A stretch of 40,804 nucleotides of DNA from CAOJBM01 sp051872535 (GCA_051872535.1 JBJEDY010000048.1:1-40804), one strand, 5' to 3'. Positions 1 to 7,737 are shown, numbered from the stretch's first letter. Translations and numbers: made by a program. The notes: generated by a model from the letters alone, not told the origin.

Positions 1-71
1 ATTAGTAGTATCATTTTAACTAATGATAAGGTATCTTTTTAAAAAAGGATTAACAAAAGCATTAAAAAACT

Positions 72-100
72 ATGACAATTTACCATATATATGTTAAAAT
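72..100 (+). promoter_or_regulatory. Sigma-A-type promoter of parA
   Basis: ATGACA (72-77), a 17-bp spacer and TAAAAT (95-100), preceded by the extended -10 dinucleotide TG at 92-93. It lies just upstream of the parA ribosome binding site. The same hexamer pair with the same spacing occurs before the nucleoside kinase gene at 24131-24159, which supports it as a house promoter type of this genome. The assignment rests on sequence match only. Confidence 0.6.
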
Positions 101-136
101 ATTCTAAGTGAACATAACAATGATAAGGTGGTAAAT

Positions 137-922
137 ATGGCAAAAATAATTTCATTAGTTAATCAAAAGGGTGGTGTTGGTAAAACAACATCTAGTATTA
201 ACTTAGCAGCAGCATTAGGTAAGGAAGGAAAAAAGACTTTATTAATTGACTTAGATCCACAAGGAAATGCTTCAACAGGATTAGGTTTATCTAATGGCGA
301 TATAAAACATGATATTTATGATGTAATGATTGGGACATGTGATATTAAAAATGCCATAATTAAAACAAAATATAAGAATTTATCTATCATTCCATCAACA
401 ATTAATCTTGCTGGAATAGATGTTGAGTTTGTTAAGAATATGTTAGAAGATAGTGGGTTTCATCAAAATGAACAATTACGTAATGCCGTAAAAGATATTA
501 AAGAAGAATATGATTACATTATAATTGATTGTCAACCTTCTCTAGGGATATCTACAATGAACGCTCTTGTAGCAAGTGACTCTGTTATAATTCCAGTTCA
601 ATGTGAGTTCTTTGCTCTAGAAGGTATTACTCAACTATTAAATTCTATTATTATTGTTCAATCTAATATGAATCCAAATTTAAGAATTGAAGGAGTGCTT
701 CTTACAATGTTAGATAGTAGAACAAATATTGGTTTAGAAGTAATTGAGGAAGTAAGAAAGTATTTTAAAAATAAAGTATTTAATACCATTATTCCAAGAC
801 TTGTAAGACTTGTTGAAGCACCAAGTCATGGTAAACCAATAAGTGATTATGATCCAACTAGTCGAGCAACAATGGCCTATCAAAATTTAGCAAGGGAAGT
901 GATTGAAAGAGATGGAAACTAA
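137..922 (+). CDS. parA: Chromosome-partitioning ATPase ParA (Soj)
   Basis: This 261-residue protein is a deviant-Walker ParA ATPase. It binds DNA as an ATP dimer and works with ParB on origin segregation and, in Bacillus, on DnaA control. The deviant Walker A, KGGVGKTT, is at residues 11-18. The Walker A' region LIDLDPQGN is at about 36-44, and the IDCQPSLG segment further on corresponds to Walker B. The ATG at 137 is chosen over a GTG at 128 because AAGGTGG (125-131) is a well-spaced ribosome binding site for 137 and would be destroyed by the earlier start. The gene overlaps parB by 11 bases, the usual pairing next to the replication origin. Family identity is secure. Confidence 0.96.
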   Translation: MAKIISLVNQKGGVGKTTSSINLAAALGKEGKKTLLIDLDPQGNASTGLGLSNGDIKHDIYDVMIGTCDIKNAIIKTKYKNLSIIPSTINLAGIDVEFVKNMLEDSGFHQNEQLRNAVKDIKEEYDYIIIDCQPSLGISTMNALVASDSVIIPVQCEFFALEGITQLLNSIIIVQSNMNPNLRIEGVLLTMLDSRTNIGLEVIEEVRKYFKNKVFNTIIPRLVRLVEAPSHGKPISDYDPTSRATMAYQNLAREVIERDGN

Positions 923-1802
923 AAGAAAAGCTTTAGGAAAAGGATTGGAACAACTTTTCTCCAATGAAAGAATTGATTTTGATAATTTTGAAAAAGAAAT
1001 TGTTGAAACAGCAAAGCCTAGTGATATAGTTGAAATAAATATTGCAGATATTCGTAGTAATCCATATCAACCACGTAAGACTTTTGACGAAACAACTTTA
1101 AATGAATTAGCTGAATCAATAAAAGAACATGGTGTGGTTGAACCTATTATTGTCAAAAAGAGTATTAAAGGTTATGAATTAGTTGCAGGAGAAAGAAGAA
1201 CTAAAGCTTCCAAAATAGCTGGTAAAACAACAATCCCTGCTATAGTTCGTGATTTTAATGATCAAGAAATGATGGAAATCGCTCTTATTGAAAATATTCA
1301 AAGAGAAGATTTAAATTCTATAGAAGAAGCTGAAGCTTATCAAAAAATTATTGATACTAACAACTTAACTCAAGAAGAGGTAGCTAAAAAATTTGGGAAA
1401 AGTAGAAGTTATATTACTAACTTATTAGGGTTATTAAGATTACCTGAAAGTACTAAAGAATTAGTTATTGAAGGCAAAATATCGATGAGTCACGCTCGGG
1501 CTTTATCAAAGTTGTCTGATCAGGAACAAATTGCTGAATTAGCGAATCGTATTATTGTAGAAGGTTTAAATGTTCGTGATATTGAAAGAATTTCAAGCAA
1601 AAAAGAAATAGAAAAAGTAAATCGCATTACAAGAACAAATTACTCTTTAGATAGAGCTTATCCATTATATGAAAATGTAATGCGTGAAAAAATTGGGACA
1701 AGAGTAAAAATTACTAATAAAAAAATTGAAATACCTTTTGATTCTGCAAAAGATTTAGAACGTATTTTAGAAATCTTAAACATCAATGTGGATGGTGAAT
1801 AA
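912..1802 (+). CDS. parB: Chromosome-partitioning protein ParB (Spo0J)
   Basis: A 296-residue ParB. In this family the protein binds parS, uses CTP to clamp and slide on DNA, and stimulates ParA. Visible features are the N-terminal ALGKGLEQLF segment typical of Spo0J and thought to touch ParA, the NPYQPRKTFD motif, the CTP-binding GERRTKA box, the helix-turn-helix around TQEEVAKKFGKSRSYITN, and a C-terminal dimerisation domain. The ATG at 912 overlaps the end of parA, so translation is probably coupled. A TTG at 903 in frame is less likely because the Spo0J-type N-terminus begins at 912. I found no full parS palindrome in the window, so the parS sites must lie elsewhere. Confidence 0.95.
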   Translation: METKRKALGKGLEQLFSNERIDFDNFEKEIVETAKPSDIVEINIADIRSNPYQPRKTFDETTLNELAESIKEHGVVEPIIVKKSIKGYELVAGERRTKASKIAGKTTIPAIVRDFNDQEMMEIALIENIQREDLNSIEEAEAYQKIIDTNNLTQEEVAKKFGKSRSYITNLLGLLRLPESTKELVIEGKISMSHARALSKLSDQEQIAELANRIIVEGLNVRDIERISSKKEIEKVNRITRTNYSLDRAYPLYENVMREKIGTRVKITNKKIEIPFDSAKDLERILEILNINVDGE

Positions 1803-1804
1803 TC

Positions 1805-2623
1805 ATGGAACTTCTTGAAAAAATAATAGATTTCATAACTAAGAAAGAAGTTTATTCAACAATTCTTTTCATTATATGTGGTTATTTAGTTTATAAATTT
1901 GTTAGTATATTTTTTGAAAAAATAATAGTATCAGGAAAAACTGAATATGAACGCAAAAAAAGAAAAACAATAATAGATTTATTTAAAAATATATTCAAAT
2001 ATTTAATAGTAATTTTAGTTGTTTTATTTATTCTTAATTTATATGGATACAACATCAAAACATTAGTAGCTGGATTAGGAATTGCTGCAACAGTATTAGG
2101 GTTGGCTTTGCAAGATGCATTAAAAGATTTAATCGGGGGAATCACAATAATTTTAGAGAATTATTATGTTACAGGAGATTATGTAAGATATAATAATTTT
2201 TCTGGAGAAGTAATTGAACTTTCCTTAAAATGTACAAAAATAAAATCATTTGATGGAGAAGTATTAACAATTGCTAACAGAAATGTGGTTGAAATTATTA
2301 ATCTATCTCAAAAAGAAGCACATATTATGATAAGTATTCCTATTGCGTATGAAGAAGATATTGAAGATGTTGAAAAAGTAATCAATGATGTTATTTTACC
2401 AAAGAGTAACAATATTAAAGATGTTAGAAATGGTAGTGCAACATATTTGGGTATTGAAAAACTAGATAACTCATGTGTGAATTACCTAGTAAGTATAAAT
2501 TGCAAACAAGAAAGTCAATGGCAGGTAAGAAGAGATTTTACTCGTCTAATTCTTTCTAGCTTGAAGGAAAATAAAATTAAAATCCCATACCCACAAATCG
2601 AGGTGCATAATGCAAAAGATTAA
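1805..2623 (+). CDS. Small-conductance mechanosensitive channel, MscS family
   Basis: A 272-residue membrane protein with an N-terminal helix at about residues 15-38, a second at 58-80, and a glycine/alanine-rich pore helix at about 87-112 (AGLGIAATVLGLALQDALKD), which is the MscS signature. A beta-domain follows (GDYVRYNNFSGEV) and then the soluble cage. MscS channels open under membrane tension and release solutes during hypo-osmotic shock. The ATG lies two bases after the parB stop, so the gene is in the parAB operon, a frequent arrangement in Bacillota. The 3' end overlaps the next gene by 14 bases. Subfamily (YkuT-like versus others) cannot be settled by eye. Confidence 0.9.
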   Translation: MELLEKIIDFITKKEVYSTILFIICGYLVYKFVSIFFEKIIVSGKTEYERKKRKTIIDLFKNIFKYLIVILVVLFILNLYGYNIKTLVAGLGIAATVLGLALQDALKDLIGGITIILENYYVTGDYVRYNNFSGEVIELSLKCTKIKSFDGEVLTIANRNVVEIINLSQKEAHIMISIPIAYEEDIEDVEKVINDVILPKSNNIKDVRNGSATYLGIEKLDNSCVNYLVSINCKQESQWQVRRDFTRLILSSLKENKIKIPYPQIEVHNAKD

Positions 2624-2807
2624 TTTAAATGATAAAGTAATTATGAAAAAACAACATGCGTGTGGAACTAATTTATGGCAAATAGTTCGTATAGGGGTTG
2701 ATATAAAAATAAAATGTATCAATTGTGGTCGCGAAATTCTCATGGATCGTATGGAGTTTGAAAAAAAACTAAAAAAGATTTTAGGTGAAAATCATGAAAA
2801 TGAATAA
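2610..2807 (+). CDS. DUF951 family small protein
   Basis: A 65-residue protein that reads like DUF951: an SH3-like start (LNDKVIMKKQHACGTNLWQIVRIGVDIKIKC is the key region), one CINCGRE knuckle, and a basic helical end. The family lies next to parB, mscS or ychF in many Bacillota, and its function is not established. Cysteines at HACG and CINC could bind a metal, which is my inference. It overlaps the channel gene by 14 bases at its start and the transporter gene by 14 bases at its end, so the four genes look translationally coupled. Confidence 0.85.
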   Translation: MQKINLNDKVIMKKQHACGTNLWQIVRIGVDIKIKCINCGREILMDRMEFEKKLKKILGENHENE

Positions 2808-4332
2808 ATTGAAAGAAAAGATAACGCTAAATCCTATTATGACCTTTATTATTTTAATATTAGGAGTAATAATGCTAAGTTGGATATTAAACTTAGTTGG
2901 ATTTAACGGAACTTATAATAAGATTAATCCTAGTACAGGAGAATATGTTCAAACAACTGAAGTAGTTGAATCACTAATAAGTATAGAAGGTATAAAATAC
3001 ATATTCAGTTCAACTGTATCTAACTTTGCAACATTTACTCCGCTTAGTATGCTTATTATTTCTCTAATAGGTATAGGGGTAATGGAAAAGAGTGGTTTTT
3101 TAAAAACAGCCATTACTCTTTTAACTAAACATAGTAAGAAGACAACAATTACATTCGTTTGGGTTTTACTATGTATTATTTCTACAATAACTGGAGACAT
3201 TGCTTATGTAGTTGCAATACCATTAGGAGCTTTGATTTTTAGTTATGGAAGACGTAATCCAATACTCGGTGTTGTTGTAACATTTGCAGCTTTAACTTGT
3301 GGGTCAGGTATAAGTTTATTTGCTAGTTCTATAGATACAGCTTTAATGACAACAACTCTACAAAGTGCCAATGTTTTAGATAAATCATATACAATGTCAA
3401 CATTAAGTTTCATTATAGCTATGACTTTTGCTATTATTGCCTTAGCTTTAGTTATTACACAAATAGCAGAAAAATATAGTGCTAACAATGTCGAAAAATA
3501 TGAGTTTAAAGAAGAAAAGAAAGAATTTAAATTAGGAAAAAAAGAAGCTCGAGGATTATTGTTCAGTTTATCAGGAGGTATATTATATTTAATTATCTTT
3601 ATCTATAATATTATTCCTGGGTTACCACTATCAGGTAAATTACTAGATGATACTCAAACCTATTATATTGATAAATTATTTAGTTATAATTCCTTCTTTA
3701 GTAATGGATTTGTTTTTATCGTAACGATGTTATTTATAATTTTAGGACTTCTATATGGTATTGGTGCTAGAACTATAAAAAATAATAATGATCTATGTGA
3801 TGACTTAGGGCATTCATTAGATGGAACTGGAAAAATTCTAGTTAAAATTTTATTTGCATCTATTTTAATAAATGTTTTTAAGAAAAGTAATATTGGACCA
3901 GTTGTCGTAGCAACATTAGCAAATTTAATTAATTCTGTAAATATAACTGGAATTCCACTTATTATAGTATTATTCTTAATATCAGCTATAACAACTTTTT
4001 TAGTACCAAGTTCAACAACTAAATGGGCAATATTAGCATCTACTGCAATACCCGCATTTATGAATTCTGGATTAACACCAGAGTTTGCTCAAGTAGTATT
4101 TAGATTTGGAGAATGTGCTGCGATGGGATTGACGCCATTATTTGCTTATTATGTTATTTATCTATCTTATATTGAAAAATATAATCAAAATTCAAAACCA
4201 ATAGCTATGTTTAGAACATTAAAATATCAACTTCCTTATAGTATTATAACCGGAATTACTCTAATCATAATTCTATTGGGAATGTACTTAACAGGTATAC
4301 CTTTAGGAATAGAAAGCAAAATAATCATTTAA
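2794..4332 (+). CDS. AbgT-family transporter
   Basis: A 512-residue polytopic membrane protein. The NPIMTF start, the conserved GIGVMEKSGF region around residue 95, the TGDIAYVVAIPLGALIF helix and the FLVPSSTTKWAILA segment near residue 405 match the AbgT family. Members export or import p-aminobenzoyl-glutamate, and some act as sulfonamide efflux pumps. The actual substrate here is unknown. The ATG at 2794 follows AGGTG at 2783-2787, so the upstream in-frame GTG at 2785 is part of the ribosome binding site and not the start. It is the last gene of the parAB transcription unit and ends at a terminator. Confidence 0.82.
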   Translation: MKMNKLKEKITLNPIMTFIILILGVIMLSWILNLVGFNGTYNKINPSTGEYVQTTEVVESLISIEGIKYIFSSTVSNFATFTPLSMLIISLIGIGVMEKSGFLKTAITLLTKHSKKTTITFVWVLLCIISTITGDIAYVVAIPLGALIFSYGRRNPILGVVVTFAALTCGSGISLFASSIDTALMTTTLQSANVLDKSYTMSTLSFIIAMTFAIIALALVITQIAEKYSANNVEKYEFKEEKKEFKLGKKEARGLLFSLSGGILYLIIFIYNIIPGLPLSGKLLDDTQTYYIDKLFSYNSFFSNGFVFIVTMLFIILGLLYGIGARTIKNNNDLCDDLGHSLDGTGKILVKILFASILINVFKKSNIGPVVVATLANLINSVNITGIPLIIVLFLISAITTFLVPSSTTKWAILASTAIPAFMNSGLTPEFAQVVFRFGECAAMGLTPLFAYYVIYLSYIEKYNQNSKPIAMFRTLKYQLPYSIITGITLIIILLGMYLTGIPLGIESKIII

Positions 4333-4359
4333 AACAATTGAATAATCAATTGTTTTTTT
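4332..4359 (+). terminator. Intrinsic terminator after the AbgT gene
   Basis: AAACAATTG (4332-4340), loop AATAAT, CAATTGTTT (4347-4355), then a T run. The stem starts on the last base of the transporter stop codon. The first arm and loop also contain the -35 box of the ychF promoter. Confidence 0.8.
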
Positions 4360-4366
4360 ATATAAT
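4338..4366 (+). promoter_or_regulatory. ychF promoter nested in the preceding terminator
   Basis: TTGAAT (4338-4343), exactly 17 bp, then TATAAT (4361-4366). The -35 box spans the end of the first terminator arm and the loop. Predicted initiation is near 4373, leaving a leader of under 20 bases with GAGGTGAG at 4379-4386. Confidence 0.7.
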
Positions 4367-4390
4367 AGTTAAGAAATTGAGGTGAGTGCT

Positions 4391-5497
4391 ATGGCACTAA
4401 AAGCAGGAATAGTTGGATTACCAAATGTTGGGAAATCAACATTATTTAATGCTATAACAAAACAAAATATATTAGCAGCAAACTTTCCATTTGCAACAAT
4501 AGAACCAAATGTTGGTGTAGTTACTGTACCAGATTATCGTTTAGATAAATTAAATGAAATGTATAAACCTAAGAGTTTAGTACCAACTACATTTGAATTT
4601 ACTGATATTGCTGGACTTGTAAAAGGAGCATCTAAAGGAGAAGGATTAGGAAATAAGTTTTTATCTCATATTCGTGAAGTAGATGCTATTGTTGAAGTAG
4701 TAAGATGTTTTGATAATACTGAAATAACCCATGTTGAGGGAACAACAGATCCGATTAGAGATATTGAAATAATTAATGCTGAATTAGTTTTATCAGATTT
4801 AGAAATAATTGAAAATAGGATTAGTAAAATTGAAAAAAAAGCAGAAACAACAAAAGATAAATTAGCGGTATTGGAATTAAATACCTTAAGAAAATCTCAA
4901 GAATCTTTATTAAATAATCAACCTTTAAGAAATGTTAAATATACTGATGATGAGTATGAATTAATAAGAACCTTTAATCTTATTACTTTAAAGAAAATTA
5001 TCTATGTTGCAAATGTAAATGAAGAAGATGCTGCTAACGGCGAAAATGCTTATACTAAGAATGTATTTGAATATGCATCTAAAGAAGGATCACAAGTAGT
5101 AGTAATGTGTGCAAAGTTAGAAAGTGAATTATCTGAACTAACTGGTGAAGAAAAAGCAATCTTTCTATCAGATTTAGGAATCAAAGAAAGTGGACTAGAT
5201 CAATTAATTAAAGCTACATACTCCTTATTAGGATTAAAAACCTTCTTTACTTCAGGAGTTGATGAAGTAAGAGCCTGGACATTCAAAACAGGAATGAAGG
5301 CTCCAGAATGTGCCGGGATTATCCATACTGATTTTCAAAGAGGATTTATAAAAGCAGAAGTAATGTCTTACGATGACTTAATAGCTTTAAAAGATGAAAA
5401 AGCTGTTAAAGAAGCTGGAAAACTTCGTTTAGAAGGAAAAGAATATGTTATGCAAGATGGAGATATATGTTACTTTAGATTTAATGTTACAAAATAA
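4391..5497 (+). CDS. ychF: Redox-regulated ATPase YchF (Obg-family, EngD)
   Basis: A 368-residue cytosolic OBG-family P-loop protein. YchF prefers ATP over GTP and associates with ribosomes in stress responses. G1 is GLPNVGKST near residue 9. The switch and G3 region is TDIAGLVKGASKGEGLGNKFL at about 65-85, where DIAGLV replaces the usual DxxG. The noncanonical G4 is YVANVNEED. The C-terminus is a TGS domain ending in DGDICYFRFNVTK. Length matches the family (about 363-366). The ATG at 4391 is chosen over a GTG at 4382 because GAGGTGAG covers that GTG. Placement just before rpsF-ssb-rpsR matches Bacillus, although two extra genes intervene here. Confidence 0.96.
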   Translation: MALKAGIVGLPNVGKSTLFNAITKQNILAANFPFATIEPNVGVVTVPDYRLDKLNEMYKPKSLVPTTFEFTDIAGLVKGASKGEGLGNKFLSHIREVDAIVEVVRCFDNTEITHVEGTTDPIRDIEIINAELVLSDLEIIENRISKIEKKAETTKDKLAVLELNTLRKSQESLLNNQPLRNVKYTDDEYELIRTFNLITLKKIIYVANVNEEDAANGENAYTKNVFEYASKEGSQVVVMCAKLESELSELTGEEKAIFLSDLGIKESGLDQLIKATYSLLGLKTFFTSGVDEVRAWTFKTGMKAPECAGIIHTDFQRGFIKAEVMSYDDLIALKDEKAVKEAGKLRLEGKEYVMQDGDICYFRFNVTK

Positions 5498-5516
5498 GGG
5501 CTTTAGTCCTTTTTTA
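5495..5516 (+). terminator. Weak intrinsic terminator after ychF
   Basis: AAGGG (5496-5500), loop CTTTAG, TCCTT (5507-5511), followed by a T tract. The stem is only five pairs, one of them G-T, and overlaps the ychF stop codon. A leaky terminator is plausible. Confidence 0.45.
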
Positions 5517-5520
5517 AATG

Positions 5521-5529
5521 TGTTATAAT
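5521..5529 (+). promoter_or_regulatory. Extended -10 promoter for the unknown gene pair
   Basis: TGT followed by TATAAT (5524-5529). No good -35 box is visible at the right distance, where CTTTAG lies in the terminator. The extended -10 may compensate. Confidence 0.5.
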
Positions 5530-5549
5530 AACTATAGAGGTATTAAGAT

Positions 5550-5948
5550 ATGAATGAGAAATATGAAAATATTATAATAAACTATCCAAAAAATTTAAAA
5601 TCAACAGTAAATAAAATAAAGAAAGAATTAAATAGATTTATCGAAAAATATAAAAAGATATTAGTTCTTAATAGTCAAAAGGAAATAGAAGTTAATATCA
5701 TTGAATGTGAAAATATTGATATTCGTGTTACAAACCGATTAATAAATGTTTTAATAACAAACAAAATTAATATTCGTGAAATATCTATAATGATAGAACT
5801 AAAGATACTTGATATTCTTTCTAAAGATAAAGTATATATTCCAGACTATGTTAAAGAACAAGTTGAACAAAGTTTTAATCTAAAGAGTAAAATTGAATCT
5901 AATAATGCTGCATCAGAAAAAATAGTTGCTGAGCTGAACAAAATGTGA
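5550..5948 (+). CDS. Hypothetical protein, 132 aa
   Basis: I do not recognise this family. The 132-residue product is charged, very rich in lysine, isoleucine and asparagine, and predicted largely helical, without a signal peptide or membrane segment. A helical N-terminal third (LKSTVNKIKKELNRFIEKYK) could form a coiled coil. A central leucine/isoleucine-rich stretch follows around residues 55-90. The start is set by GAGG at 5537-5540, nine bases before the ATG. It has its own extended -10 promoter and is followed 38 bases later by another unknown gene. Position between ychF and rpsF is unusual, as those are normally adjacent. Confidence 0.7.
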   Translation: MNEKYENIIINYPKNLKSTVNKIKKELNRFIEKYKKILVLNSQKEIEVNIIECENIDIRVTNRLINVLITNKINIREISIMIELKILDILSKDKVYIPDYVKEQVEQSFNLKSKIESNNAASEKIVAELNKM

Positions 5949-5986
5949 TAAAGTAATTCCCATACCAATTAGAAGGGGGTGGTAAG

Positions 5987-6571
5987 ATGTCAAAAGAAGA
6001 ACAAAACAATACCATTACATTTAATTATTTTTTGCATATGTTTGAAAATGAAGTATTAAAAAGAACAAAAGAGATATGTCTGAAAAAAGAAACATATTTA
6101 GAAGAAGATGACATTATTTATGTTGCAGAAGTATTACTAACTAATGAAGAAAAGATAAGAATCTACAATGAATCATTTTATGAAATACTAGTTAACTATT
6201 TATCGTTATCTGAAAACAAAGAGTTAACTATAGTACCTTCTAATCCAATTACTTTATGTTGTTTAATACTAAATAGTTTAGAAGATAATAAATATAAAGA
6301 AAGTTTTTTACTATCAGTGCAATTTATTATTAAGAGATATCTAAGTTTATTAGATAAAGGAGATCCAACACTAAGTTCTAGGGATACTAAAGATAAAGAA
6401 AAGTTATTTACTATTACATATGATTCCAATAGTAGAATGAATGACTTTGAAAGTAATAATATGTCTTTAGAGGAACAGGATGAAACTATGCTTAAAATAT
6501 TAAAACTATCTTTAGAAGGCAAAGATATTAATTTACCAGATATTAAAATAATCAATCGTAAAGATATATAA
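5987..6571 (+). CDS. Hypothetical protein, 194 aa
   Basis: I cannot assign this acidic, predicted mostly helical 194-residue protein. It has no transmembrane helix or signal peptide. A serine/asparagine/aspartate-rich linker at about residues 120-165 separates a helical N-terminal domain from a short C-terminal helix. The ribosome binding site is exceptionally strong (AAGGGGGTGG just before the ATG), suggesting high translation when transcribed. It follows the 132-aa gene on the same strand and shares its promoter, so the two probably act together. The second half contains an antisense open frame that looks like a composition shadow. Confidence 0.7.
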   Translation: MSKEEQNNTITFNYFLHMFENEVLKRTKEICLKKETYLEEDDIIYVAEVLLTNEEKIRIYNESFYEILVNYLSLSENKELTIVPSNPITLCCLILNSLEDNKYKESFLLSVQFIIKRYLSLLDKGDPTLSSRDTKDKEKLFTITYDSNSRMNDFESNNMSLEEQDETMLKILKLSLEGKDINLPDIKIINRKDI

Positions 6572-6622
6572 TAAGTAAACATATACTTATAATAAGTAAA
6601 ATAAATGTTTACTTATTTTTTA
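6571..6622 (+). terminator. Double-hairpin terminator upstream of rpsF
   Basis: The core terminator is AATAAGTAAA (6591-6600), a 7-nt loop, TTTACTTATT (6608-6617) and a T run. The sequence ATAAGTAAACAT at 6571-6582 is also a perfect 12-bp complement of 6605-6616. Two mutually exclusive stems can therefore use the same 3' arm, with ACTTAT/ATAAGT forming an extra hairpin between them. Confidence 0.75.
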
Positions 6623-6636
6623 TCTAATGCTATAAT
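6608..6636 (+). promoter_or_regulatory. rpsF operon promoter overlapping the terminator
   Basis: TTTACT (6608-6613), a 17-bp spacer, then TATAAT (6631-6636) with the extended TG at 6628-6629. The -35 box is the start of the terminator's 3' arm. Predicted initiation is near 6643, just before the S6:S18-type leader. Confidence 0.7.
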
Positions 6637-6655
6637 ACTAAGCGAGTATTAATTT

Positions 6656-6702
6656 ACTCCTTGCTTCATATTTTATGAAGCCGAAGAGACCATAAGGAGG
6701 TG
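6656..6702 (+). promoter_or_regulatory. S6:S18-binding autoregulatory leader of rpsF
   Basis: An outer stem pairs CTCCTT (6657-6662) with AAGGAG (6694-6699), which is the Shine-Dalgarno of rpsF. An inner stem pairs GCTTCATA (6663-6670) with TATGAAGC (6674-6681). The asymmetric bulge between them (6682-6693) is on the 3' side and begins with the CCG trinucleotide known from the rpsF leader bound by the S6:S18 complex, which mimics their 16S rRNA site. Binding would lock the ribosome binding site and repress rpsF-ssb-rpsR. The structure and CCG are read directly; repression is inferred from published work on this motif. Confidence 0.8.
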
Positions 6703-6709
6703 TAGAATA

Positions 6710-7000
6710 ATGAACAAATACGAAATGATGTTTATCGTTAAAGCTACAATGGAAAGTGAACAAGTAAAAGCAACAGCTGATTCGATACAAAAAATTGTTA
6801 CATCTGCTAAATCTAAAGTAGTTGAATTCAAAGAATTAGGTGAAAAAAAATTAGCTTATCCTATAAAAAAAGAAATTAACGGTTATTACTTCGTAATGCA
6901 AGTTGAAGCAACTAGTGAAGTTATTGCTGAATTAGATCGTAGAGTTTCTCTTGATGAATCAGTATTAAGACATTTAATTATTAAATTAGACGAGGAGTAA
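6710..7000 (+). CDS. rpsF: 30S ribosomal protein S6
   Basis: A 96-residue S6 of normal length. It starts MNKYEMMFIVKATM, where the YE and following beta strand are typical, contains KKLAYPIKKEINGYYFVMQ in the middle, and ends with the RRVSLDESVLRHLIIKL strand-helix. S6 binds S18 on the 30S platform. The start follows AAGGAGGTG with seven bases of spacing, and this site is part of the upstream regulatory stem. It heads the rpsF-ssb-rpsR operon. Confidence 0.97.
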   Translation: MNKYEMMFIVKATMESEQVKATADSIQKIVTSAKSKVVEFKELGEKKLAYPIKKEINGYYFVMQVEATSEVIAELDRRVSLDESVLRHLIIKLDEE

Positions 7001-7008
7001 TAAAAATT

Positions 7009-7458
7009 ATGAACAAAGCAATACTAATCGGAAGATTAACTAGAGATCCAGAAATGCGTACTACTTCTTCTGGAACAGCTACTACAAGCTTTACAGTAGC
7101 TGTAACAAGAACTTTTGCTAATCAAAATGGTGAAAGAGAAGCTGATTTTATTAATTGTGTAGCATGGCGTAAGCAAGCTGAAAATATAGCAAAATACTGT
7201 TCTAAAGGTTCACAAGTAGCAGTTGAAGGAAGAATTCAAACAAGAAGTTATGATGCTCAAGATGGGACAAAAAGATATATTACAGAAGTTATAGCTGACA
7301 ATGTTACATTTTTAGGAAGTAAAGGAAGTAATGAAGGATTCTCTGGAAATACAAATTTTGGGTCAAATCCTGATTTAGAAACTACTGATGTAAGTGAAGA
7401 TCCATTTAAGGACTTCGGTGAAGAAGTAGCTCTTTCAGATGATGATCTACCATTCTAA
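7009..7458 (+). CDS. ssb: Single-stranded DNA-binding protein
   Basis: A 149-residue SSB. The OB fold covers about residues 1-108, from MNKAILIGRLTRDPEMR through NCVAWRKQAENIAKYCSKGSQVAVEGRIQTRSY. A glycine/asparagine/serine-rich linker follows, and the acidic tip DDDLPF at the C-terminus recruits repair and replication partners. It coats single-stranded DNA as a tetramer. It sits between rpsF and rpsR, with eight bases after rpsF. No strong Shine-Dalgarno is visible directly before its ATG, although GAGGAG lies inside the end of rpsF, which suggests coupling. Confidence 0.97.
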   Translation: MNKAILIGRLTRDPEMRTTSSGTATTSFTVAVTRTFANQNGEREADFINCVAWRKQAENIAKYCSKGSQVAVEGRIQTRSYDAQDGTKRYITEVIADNVTFLGSKGSNEGFSGNTNFGSNPDLETTDVSEDPFKDFGEEVALSDDDLPF

Positions 7459-7475
7459 GAAGGAGGATTATATTA

Positions 7476-7691
7476 ATGGCTGAATTTTATCGTAAGAAAA
7501 AGAAAATTTGTCAAATGTGTGCTGGAAAAAGTGTTGATTATAAAGATGTTATGATTGTTTCTAAATATATTAATGAAAAAGGCAAAATTATGCCAAGAAG
7601 AATGACAGGAGCATGTGCTAAACATCAAAGACATATTGCACAACAAATTAAATGGGCAAGATTTATGGCTTTAATACCATATGTTAAATAA
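7476..7691 (+). CDS. rpsR: 30S ribosomal protein S18
   Basis: A 71-residue S18. The C-terminal core TGACAKHQRHIAQQIKWARFMALIPY is typical. The N-terminal part carries a CQMC pair, and a further C and H occur in CAKH, so this copy may be a zinc-binding (C+) S18, which is inference from residue pattern. A strong GAAGGAGG precedes the ATG. It is the last gene of the operon and partners S6 in the leader feedback loop. Confidence 0.96.
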   Translation: MAEFYRKKKKICQMCAGKSVDYKDVMIVSKYINEKGKIMPRRMTGACAKHQRHIAQQIKWARFMALIPYVK

Positions 7692-7706
7692 AATATATAA
7701 ACTATC

Positions 7707-7737
7707 AAACTATTAACACTGTTAATAGTTTTTATAT
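7707..7737 (+). terminator. Terminator after rpsR
   Basis: AAACTATTAAC (7707-7717) pairs with GTTAATAGTTT (7721-7731) around a tiny loop, followed by a T run on the plus strand. It may also act weakly on minus-strand transcripts from murC. Confidence 0.75.

Noticed and set aside
1..28. TATCATT/AATGATA hairpin at the left edge as a terminator
   Set aside because: The stem is only seven A/T-rich pairs and is not directly followed by a T run; the upstream gene is outside the window.
3486..3496. TGTCGAA as a Spo0A box
   Set aside because: It lies deep within the AbgT coding sequence, away from any promoter, and is a short match expected by chance.
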